A stretch of 64,000 nucleotides of DNA from assembly GCF_905404315.1 (NCBI RefSeq), contig NC_066269.1, positions 15,630,501 through 15,694,500 of the forward strand, in the 5' to 3' direction. Source of the stretch: Leptidea sinapis. Taxonomy: Eukaryota; Arthropoda; Insecta; Lepidoptera; Pieridae. The notes beneath the pieces were generated by a model that saw only the letters and a list, made by a program, of their open reading frames with translations, ran no database searches and was not told where the DNA came from. Shown in pieces: positions 55,926 through 64,000 of this stretch (its first letter is position 1; the number at the start of each line of letters is the position of its first letter). Position numbers and translations under genes: made by a program.

Positions 55926-56495
55926 TTATGAAGTTGGCGCAACTTTATAAAGCTTCGAATAAACGAAAATAATGTTATGAATTTGAAATCGTATCTCGCC
56001 TGCCTCACTTTTTGACCTGTTCTCATTTACAAACACCCATTCATAAAATTGCTGTTTTATTTCGGGTTCAAAACAATAAATCCACGTTTCGTCTCCTGTG
56101 ACAATGTCATAAACAGCATTAGAATGTCCGTGGTCGTACTTCATTAGCATCTGTGAGCACCATCCCACGCGAGCCTGCTTCTGCTCCTCTGTCAGTTCAT
56201 GGGATCCAACGACAACAAAGTTTCCGAACTTTCAATTCTTCGAGTAAAATTTTCTGAATTTGGCTCATACCAATGCCTCGAATTGTCTTATATGTCATCC
56301 GCGGGTTTTCTTCAATTACCCGCTTAAACAAACCCGACCTCTCTCAAATTCAGCAAATCATCGCCTCACGGTGCTCACGCAAGGTGATTCTCTCTCAAAA
56401 ACATTTTGAAAACGAGCGGCACAGTTTTGCGGAGACAGAGAACTTTTAAAATCATAAAAAATCATCGCTCTAAAATATTTTTGACAAATGATTTC
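55926..56495 (-). pseudogene. mariner transposase remnant (N-terminal two thirds)
   Basis: A DD34D-type mariner transposase read on the minus strand. In order come 'KSSLSPQNCAARFQNVFE' (N-terminal helix), 'RSGLFKRVIEENPRMTYKTI', 'RGIGMSQIQKILLEELKVRK', 'LCCRWIP', then after a two-base loss 'ELTEEQKQARVGWCSQMLMK', and 'VYDIVTGDETWIYCFEPE' with the first catalytic Asp in GDE. The frame then drifts at 'NENRSKSEAG'; the second and third catalytic Asp are absent. The linker between the N-terminal helix and 'RSGLFK' is shortened. No inverted repeats visible. Confidence 0.82.
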
Positions 56496-56499
56496 CCGC

Positions 56500-58460
56500 C
56501 AATTTTTTTTAATTGCTAAGAAGGTTGCATCGCTTTAAAAATATAAAATTCGAAATTAAAATAGTTCCGATTGGATAGAAGTGCAAAACTTATAGTGTGC
56601 CCCATGTACATCGTATTGAGAATCAACGGGTCTACCTACAAAAATATGGACTTCTAATATATTATATTTTAAGTAAATATAAATAGATTACTTAAAATAT
56701 AAGAATATGTATAATCTTTTAAAGTAAAGCAAGGCGATATCCAGAATTTATCATTAGAAAAAAACATGGTGTAAACAGTTTTAAGAGAAAATTGAAGGCA
56801 ATAATTTCAGATTTATCTCAACAGTAATGTTATAAAAAACATTATATTTAAGGCAATCTTACAAAGTTTTGGCTAAGTCCCTGAAGATTTTATCACACAG
56901 TCAAGCAGTACGTATTATTCCCAAAAGATACCACGAACTCTGCTAATGAACTAAGTGTTTTGTACCGACAATACTGACCATAAGCTTACACATCATATAT
57001 TTTTAAATATATTAATTTTAATATATAAAATTACTTTTAAATTGTTAAATATTTTTATATTCTAGTTGTTTAAGTAGATCAAGTTGCTATTGAACTCGAT
57101 TCCAGGTTTCATTATTTACCAAAAAAATAAGGAATGTAGAGGATGGTGCGACTGTGAAGCGGAAATATAACTAACTGATAACGAATATAATAATATAATA
57201 TATCCAATAATAAAACAAAATGAAAAAATTGTGAGTCAATTGAAAAGAATCGTGAAAATAATTTGCAAATTGGTGCGTACAAATAAATCAAAAATCGAAA
57301 TGCATTTATTATACTCGTATTCTCGCAGATTCTAAAAGAAAAACACAAAAACTGTTGTAGTACTTATATCAATTACAGAAATGAAAATAAATATAATATT
57401 ATCGTTGCAGAAAAGCTCTAGTAAACATATTATTAAAACTTCTAATAGAGTAATTTTCAAGACTGAATGTGTTGCAATTTTACAATACAGTTCGATGTTG
57501 CATTTAAATATTGTACTCACTAATTTTGAACTTTTCCGAGTATTGCATTTTCAGATACGAGTAATAGGCGTTACAAATTCCGAACCGGAGTCATTAAAAG
57601 TTTTAATACTAACATTTATTATTGCTAACATTACTTTAGATCTTTGTCATAACACTTCCGCTTGCTAACTTTGAATGAAACACAAACAAATATATGTAAA
57701 ATAAGATTGCCTGAAAGTGTCCTTTACAAAAGACATGAAAAACCGAAAGCTTAAACCTGAAAAGTCATTCTTGCATCACAAACTAGGTACTTAATAAGAA
57801 AATATTTAAAAACAATCTCACCATACATATTTTTAAATATAACCAAAAGATTGAGGGCAGTGATTTAAATAAAACCATCCAGCGCGCTATATTTTTTTGA
57901 CATCCTTAATAATCATCGTCATATATCAACCATTATACACACAACTTCTCTGTTCCTTTTTGAGAAATTTTAAATATAGATATCCTGATTCTTTGGGTTT
58001 ATATAAACAAGAATTATATTCAGTTAATTAGATTCACATTTCGTATTCGTGAATGAAGAAAAATAAACAAGTTCACATCAAGAAAATGAAAAATATTTAC
58101 GTATATTCAACCCGTATCCGTTGGACAAGGGCTGATTTCCATGACCTTTCGCCGTAATTCAGCTCTGAAACTCCTGTATGGTTGACTGTTACTTTATATT
58201 GTCACGTTCGCGATAGTATTTACTTTTATAATTATTACGTCGGTTTCTCTTTAGAAATCGACGTGATTATATTTTTTCTCGGATCCGTTATGGATTTCAA
58301 CAAAATTCCCGAATAGTACACTGAAAATGTTGAAAAAAATGTGAACTGTCCTTCAGCCTTTGATGGTTGATGGTGATTTTTAATTGTCAGGGCTTAATAA
58401 ATTGCTATCGTGTGTTACGAGTTTGTTCAAGATTCCGTAATACAAAGTAATTAGTAAGCG
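56500..58460. other. Long AT-rich stretch, unassigned
   Basis: Open frames at 57381-57668 (+) and 57520-57112 (-) have no recognisable domain and reflect AT-rich composition. No repeat recognised. Confidence 0.4.
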
Positions 58461-58464
58461 CTTT

Positions 58465-58650
58465 TAAGTTTGAACACGATTCATATATTGGATGCAGCAC
58501 CTCACAAACTAATTTACTAATTAGTAAGTATTAATTACAACCATTGTAAGATACCCTATTGATTGAAAAGAGTAGCCGTTGAGTTTCTTGTATGTTCTTA
58601 TTACGAGCTAAGCCTGATTGAATAAAGTTTATTTGACTTTGACTTTAGTA
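58465..58650 (+). repeat. Repeat E copy 2 (LINE 3' end type)
   Basis: 'GGATGCAGCACCTCACAAAC' and 'GCCGTTGAGTTTCTTGTATG', ending with 'AAGTTTATTTGACTTTGACTTT' minus the last bases, a LINE-type tail. Pairs with 34915-35180. Confidence 0.68.
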
Positions 58651-58706
58651 GCAAATTATGTAACAATAAGATAAGTCTCCAAATAGTAAATAAAATAGTA
58701 CATTGT

Positions 58707-58737
<31 letters not shown>
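58707..58737. repeat. (TA)n microsatellite
   Basis: Perfect TA dinucleotides for about 23 bases, then an imperfect continuation. Confidence 0.9.
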
Positions 58738-59286
58738 GTACATAAACAAAACAATCAAGTGAGAAACACCATAGAGATATTATTTTAAATGGATTTGCTT
58801 GTAATAAATGAAATACATTCGGCGTAGTTCTCTAGCCATCTAGTTACAGCCTTATTTAATATGAAGGCAATTTCCGAGGAGGCTAAGTATAAACAATATT
58901 TCATTATCTTTTAAGAAAAACGCTCTATTACTTTGTATTTCTTATGAGGACCCTTTGCAATGTGATTCAATTATTATTATTATGCTACTTGAGAAAACTC
59001 AGGTTATCAAGCCTCATTATAACACAGTTTTCGTACTTTTCGAGAATAATTTTTTTACATTTGTTACTGGTCCTTTGATATTAAGAAAGAACATAAAATA
59101 ACGCTTTTTTTGCTTAATAAACTATAATACATCACTATCTGAGTGTAGAGTTAACGCCTAAGTCTACCTTTCCCTTCACATCTGTATTAACTATATATTT
59201 GTGCTAAGTATATATTTGTAGATCGACTTTCTACTTTCATCCAATGCTTTTCTAAAATTTTCATTTATTACTTTGATAATATTTTT

Positions 59287-59672
59287 ATGAAAATTTGTGT
59301 TATGTTAAAGCTCATAGTCAATCAGAGGGCAATGGAGAGGGCTATGCTTGGAATTTCCCTGCGAGATCGAATCAGAAATGAGGAGATCCATAGGAGAACC
59401 AAAGCCACCCACATAGCCCAAATGATTGGGAAACTGAAGTGGCAGTGGGCAGGGCACATAGTTCGACGGATAGATGGCCATTGGGGCAGTAAAGTCCTCT
59501 AATAGTGACCACGTACCGGAAGACGCAGTGTGGGTACGCCCCCCACAAGATGGACTGACGTTGTGTTCAAGATCGCCAGAATAGGTTGGATGAGGGCAGC
59601 ACAGGACCTATCGTTGTGGAAATCTTTGGAGGAGGCCTTTGTCGGAGGAGTTTTGGGAGGCTGATGATGATG
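59287..59672 (+). pseudogene. RTE-type LINE C-terminal fragment and tail
   Basis: The last part of an RTE ORF2. The open frame (71 residues) reads 'NQRAMERAMLGISLRDRIRN', 'EEIHRRTKATHIAQMIGKL' and 'KWQWAGHIVRRIDGHWGSKV', a strongly conserved end block of RTE elements in insects. A premature TAA at 59500-59502 follows. 'RPRTGRRSVG'-like coding continues in another frame to about 59580, and then comes the 3' region 'GTGGAAATCTTTGGAGGAGG' with a GATGATG tail at 59660. It is a different subfamily from the element at 45-48 kb, and the parent of the tails at 14.7, 23.1 and 48.6 kb. Confidence 0.82.
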
Positions 59673-60243
59673 TGTTATTTTGTTTCTATAAAACGAACCT
59701 GATTGTAAAACTGATCGAGTAGTAGTGAGAGATTGTTGTTAATCGTCTCCCATTGCAATGTGGAACACCATTTGGCCAAGCATCTAGTTTTGCATGTGTT
59801 AGTCGCAGTTATCTGTATGAATTTGAGGAGTATAGTATCTCTATACGAGCGATTGCAATTGAAGAATAGGTCTTGTCCACAAATGTAATTTATATTTATT
59901 TGTAGGAAAAATGATGGACAGATTATTCTAATTATACAATTATTTGTATTAGAAAAACAGTAGCAATTGTAAAGTCTTTTTTTAATAATTAAGCGTGCAG
60001 CCCTATAAATATTTCATTTAAAAAAGTTTAATGCATGAAAACACTTTTAAATAACTGCTAATTATTGAACATAATAAATAATTAAAAATAAAAAGCCTAT
60101 TATTTCTCGCAAAAGGAAAATTACAAATATTTTTTTTTTATATTATTTACATTTAGATTTTAGGTAGTATAGTAATGCGTATAAAAATAGTTAAATAACT
60201 TGAAAATGTATTATATTATTTAAGATATAAAAAGTACCTATAA

Positions 60244-60560
60244 ATGAAAATGCAGGCATGCAGGAACCCCTCTTATGTGAGGCTGAAGGCCTCCTCCAGA
60301 CTTTTCCATTTGTCTCTATTTTTGGCAACTGTTTTTACCAGCTATTTTTATTATATCGTTGTCCCAATGAGTTACCGGTCTACCTTTATATCTAACACCA
60401 GCAGGACCGCCATAACGCCAGTCTTAAAGTCCATCGATCACCGCTCATCCTGCCGACATGGCCTGCTCACCTCCATTGATGTATCCACAAGATATGCTGT
60501 CGGGACGCCTTATGGAGTCGTGAGTAGACACGTACACACCACAAATCTGTATGAGTGTCT
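60244..60560 (-). pseudogene. RTE-type LINE C-terminal fragment, diverged
   Basis: On the minus strand one frame gives 'GVRYKGRPVTHWDNDIIKIA' followed by GKNSCQK and a stop, then 'RQMEKSGGGLQPHIRGVPAC'. Another gives 'HVGRMSGDRWTLRLALW' just before. The order matches the end of RTE ORF2 (W-GHV-R--D-RW, then GRP-T-W-DDI). One frameshift and one stop separate the parts. Confidence 0.65.
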
Positions 60561-60599
60561 GGAGCGTAGTACCTCTGAGATATTCACGTCATAAACTGA

Positions 60600-61340
60600 T
60601 ATTTAAAGCAGATAACATTTGTCTCTTACATTACATCATTTCCACAAATCATTGAATAGTTATGAATATGACGTTAAACAACCAAGTACGCAATATTATG
60701 GTGCGGTCTGGTGACGGGCGCGTAGGCGGTCATACGATGCAGGCGGGGAAACTTTTAAACGAGGAATAATTTCAAACGTACGCAGTTCACATTAAAATTT
60801 TCAATGACTCAACAAATTGCAGGGAGGTAGCAGGTATAAATTAACGTGGCTTGCTCACACGTTACTTAATAGCATAATCTACAAATTAATGCTGACTGTA
60901 ATAAATCATTTAACATAGTTTATAGAAGTATTTTCCTGTAGCTATCTATAACTTTTGCATCATATAATATATTATATTCGTACCTATATCTATACAATTT
61001 ATAGCGTTCATATTCTCTATTAGTGAGATTATGATAAAAATACTTAGTTCGTTGTTCGAACACTTATAACTAGAGAACGGCTAGACTGATATTCAAGATT
61101 TTTAATTTGTTGGATAAGTCTCCGTCCCGAATATCCAAACAATTTAAAAACATTAAAATATTGAGGGAAAAATAAAATACTTTCTAAATAAGCTCTGACC
61201 AATAGAAAGCCACATTTTATGTGAGTGTAATAAATAGGCTGTATTATATTAACAAATGATAAATTAAAGCCCTTTTTGTGGTAGCCGACCTTAAAAATCG
61301 CAGAAAAACGGTCGAACACTAAAAATAATTTATATGCCAA
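60600..61340. other. AT-rich DNA with a GC-richer patch
   Basis: 'GGTCTGGTGACGGGCGCGTA' near 60704 is GC-richer but unexplained. 61060-61370 includes words of Helitron-like repeats ('AGAGAACGGCTAGACTGATA'). Confidence 0.35.
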
Positions 61341-61342
61341 AA

Positions 61343-61366
61343 TAACTTACGCCGGGTCAGTTAGTG
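61343..61366 (+). mobile_element. Helitron-like 3' terminus, decayed
   Basis: 'TACGCCGGGTCAGTTAG' followed by T resembles the end at 34090 with CTAG mutated to TTAG. Confidence 0.4.
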
Positions 61367-61884
61367 TATTATAAATGAACAGTATAAGTTGCATCTAAAT
61401 CACGTAAACATTTTAAAATTATTGTAAAACAAGAGTGAAAAATATCCGACGTTATGGTGTTAAATCGTGTGCCAGTTGAACGGGTGCCGAAAGATTAATG
61501 TTCTCGTTGTTGGGACAGAAAGTCTTTGCTTGCACTCGAATACTGTAGATCTTGTAAGATATTTGATAACGGATTTGATTTCTGTGAAGAAATGCCCTTA
61601 TATATAACGATTCGTTGTATATGCGATTTACATTAGAAACTTTAATTTAAAGATACCCATTACGATATGTCTGTCAGGGTTTATAGAATTCACAAATACG
61701 TGGGTAACACTGAAAATGTTTAGAACTGGCCAATAAGAAACATGCTAATGAAAACCTTTTTTTGAATTACAATTTCAGAACTCTTTGGTAACCTTATGTA
61801 GTATATTGCTTTAATTTTTCATATGTTCTTGTGAATTGGCGGCAAATCTAAAACTCTTGTTACAAGTGAAAATGAACCTAACGC

Positions 61885-62760
61885 GAGAAAATTTTGTCAA
61901 TGATTTATGATGACTTTTGTTGTGGGCTTACTCAACAACAAAGCTATAATAGGCTGCGATTAGCATTCTTTAATGAAGCCCAATCTCGTGCCACTTACAA
62001 ATATACAATTGGTTTAACGAGTTTAAGCGTGGACGTAGCAATCTCAATGAAGATCCGCGTGACAGACGTCCTTTAACAGCGTTTACTGAAGATAACATCA
62101 GTGCTGTGCGACGCATGATATAGAAAGGAAAGAGAGTGACCTATCAGCAAATACGAGCAAGCCTAGGCATAGACAAGTTCAAAAAATATCACACGAACGT
62201 TTAGGCGTCAGGAAGCTTTGTACCAGATGGATTACCCATACTTTAACCGACGACCAGAAACACCTTCGCATGGACTGGTGTCGCCAAATGTTAGATAAGT
62301 TCAACGGTGGTGACTCAAATGCTGTATTTGACATGTTCATAAGTGATTAAAGCTGGATATATTACTATGAATCTGAAACCAAAACACAATCAGCTCAGTG
62401 GGTTTCCTTTCGAGAATCAGCCATTGAAGGTAAAGAAAGGAAGAAGTCAAGGAAAAAATGATGATTGCCCCATTCTTTGGTCGGAAAGGTCATTTTGCGA
62501 CAGTTGTGCTAGAAGATGGAAGGACAGTTACTGCAGTCTTGTATGTCAATCGCTGTTTGCCTGTTGTCTTGGCAAAAATTCGACAGCAGTGCCCTTGAAG
62601 CAGGATCCTCCTTCACCACAACAATAATTTAGCGCACTCCGCAAAACGGACTATTGAATATTTTACTATGGCAGGTGTCGAGATAATGAGTCATCTGCCA
62701 CATTGTCCTGACTAGGCGCCTAGTTTTCGTGTGATTAAGAAGATTTTTGTATTGAATATA
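61885..62760 (+). pseudogene. mariner transposase remnant (nearly full length, multiply frameshifted)
   Basis: A DD34D mariner transposase fossil. The N-terminus 'MIYDDFCCGLTQQQSYNRLR' and 'LAFFNEAQSRAT' starts at 61900. Later pieces in changing frames are 'ISAVRRMI' at about 62096, 'VTYQQIRASLGI' at 62139, 'LCTRWITHTLTDDQKH' at 62217, 'DWCRQMLDKFNGGDSNAV' at 62273, 'VKKGRSQGKNDD' at 62430, 'GHFATVVLEDGRTVTA' at 62489 and 'NRCLPVVLAKI' at 62548. They end with 'LHHNNLAHSAKRTIEYF' at 62610 and 'HLPHCPD' at 62694. The block with the first Asp (TGDE) is lost: after 'SNAV' the sequence goes to 'FDMFISD'. In the third block the usual HDN or HHDN reads HHNN. Not active. Confidence 0.83.
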
Positions 62761-62794
62761 AAACACACGGAGTGTTTTATATTCAATACAAAAA
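62744..62794. other. Perfect 23-bp hairpin
   Basis: Arms 62744-62766 and 62772-62794 are exact reverse complements; the loop is ACGGA. It sits at the 3' end of the mariner coding remnant. Confidence 0.9.
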
Positions 62795-63005
62795 ATAGGA
62801 TAAATAATAATAAAGTTCTAGGATTGAAATTTATCGAAGCGAAAAATAATTAAGGTGCCGTCGGCACTTTTTGGATGAACTGCGGCTTTTTACTTTATCA
62901 TAAAAACATCACAACTTTATAAACAGAACAGTATTTTTAGGGTCAGCTTGACTTAATCAGAAAACCGTGAACAGTAAAGCACGTTTGCGAGTTTTAAGCC
63001 TTTGC

Positions 63006-63309
63006 TTTTTTTTTACAACCCTGGTAGAAACGAGCAGGACGTTTAGCTAATTGTATTTGATACACCCTGCCCATTACAATGCAGTGCCGCTCAGGTTTCT
63101 TGAAAAACCCAATAAGCGGCACTACAATTGCGCTCGTCATCTTGAGACATAAGATGTTAAGTCTCATTTACCCAGTAATTTCACTAGATACGGCGCCCTT
63201 CACACCGAATCACAGTAATACTTACACATTACTGCTTCACGGCATAAAAAGGCGTCGTTGTGGTACCCATAATCTAGCCAGCATCCTGTGCAAAAGAGCC
63301 TTCCACTGT
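63006..63309 (-). repeat. Repeat B near full-length copy
   Basis: From the T run at 63006 to 'GAGCCTTCCACTGTT'. 'GCCGCTCAGGTTTCTTGAAA' and 'ACTGCTTCACGGCATAAAAA' are present. The last 20 bases 'TTCCACTGTTAAGCTTGGTA' are then repeated once (63301-63343). Confidence 0.78.
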
Positions 63310-63344
63310 TAAGCTTGGTATTTCCACTGTTAAGCTTGGTATTC

Positions 63345-64000
63345 CTGAACTGACCTGAAGGTCTCTGAATCGTATCTGATCGAGAATTCTGTAGCCGGTA
63401 GATAATTTGACATAGTAGCTATGCTAGCCAAGAACTTTCTCGACATCATGCGGTTGTAGAATTTAATAACATCAACATGGTGCGGATTGAATTTCAAATT
63501 TTGTAGTGATATCTGCATGTGAAATTGGCTGCTTTACTATTACCTTGAACAGTCCTCATGGTTTATTTAATAGAAGATTCAAGGAGATCTTTACCGATTC
63601 ATCATTTCATTTAAAGGTTAAAAAAATATATAGAAAGTACATTTCTTAACACAGTCAAAGAAATAACAATCTTAAATTTAATACATTTCAACGGCGCCAT
63701 TGCTATATAAAAACGATTTGGTCAATTATTATGTTTTAACATCGGAGATTATAAGACTAGATAATAATAACAGATAGTTGATATTTAGTGTGTACCTTTG
63801 GAGAGGTAGGTAACAATTGTTTACTAAAATATTCAAAATGTTTAGCTTAGTATTAAGCAATCATTAATTTATTACTGATGGCTAAGGTAATAAGTTAATG
63901 GTAATAATTAATTGAAAGTAGGTTGAAAATAATCTTCTTGTGAGCATTACTTTGCTCTTTTTAACTTACGAAACGAAATACACAGAAATTGATACCTTCC
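63345..64000. other. Unassigned DNA at the window end
   Basis: No gene. The minus-strand frame 63518-63330 (62 residues) has no recognised motif. Confidence 0.4.

Noticed and set aside
57381..57668. 95-residue plus-strand frame
   Set aside because: No domain; overlapping open frames on the minus strand show that the region simply lacks stops by chance.

Overview
The window looks like an AT-rich, gene-poor stretch of an insect nuclear genome, most likely a moth or butterfly. The reasons are the many degraded non-LTR retrotransposons, mariner/Tc1 remnants, Helitron-like ends and short dispersed repeats of kinds I know from Lepidoptera. I found no intact host protein gene, no rRNA and no convincing functional tRNA. 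Taxon and family names come from memory of families; no search was run.

Layout. 0.5-2.5 kb is a broken LINE (+). 2.87-5.86 kb is a long LINE (-) with endonuclease and reverse transcriptase parts, called LINE-A here; its 3' end recurs about ten times across the window. 6-16 kb is mostly featureless AT-rich DNA with short repeats, including tRNA-like SINEs, a Helitron-like tail and an RTE tail. 16.5-18.6 kb holds a Tc1-type DD34E transposase remnant abutting a truncated LINE-A copy, then repeat B. 18.6-24 kb is nearly empty. 24-28 kb has a mariner remnant, two repeat B copies (one carrying a 57-bp nested insertion with a 6-bp target duplication) and a LINE-A end nested between inverted repeats. 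28-43 kb is a mosaic of repeat pairs, a DD37D-like transposase tail, two complete small Helitron-like elements, nested LINE ends and a MITE.

43-49 kb has a nested SINE/LINE locus and the largest element, an RTE-clade LINE at 45.0-48.3 kb with recognisable endonuclease, reverse transcriptase and C-terminal region but one stop and at least two frameshifts. 48.6-55.4 kb has a double-hairpin foldback family (two copies), a 316-bp MITE flanked by TTA, a promoter-like block with a perfect hairpin at 51.4-51.6 kb, a tRNA-like SINE and one member of a repeat pair. 55.9-64 kb has two more mariner remnants, RTE C-terminal fragments and a last repeat B copy.

Nothing here forms an operon or pathway. The genes are selfish elements: LINEs (endonuclease plus reverse transcriptase), passengers that probably used their machinery (SINE, repeat B, LINE tails) and DNA transposons with MITEs. 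Those most worth following up are the double-hairpin family, the CRE/TATA/hairpin locus near 51.5 kb, the repeat pair with a conserved short reading-frame start (8.5 and 55.1 kb), and the hammerhead-like motif at 26.8 kb.
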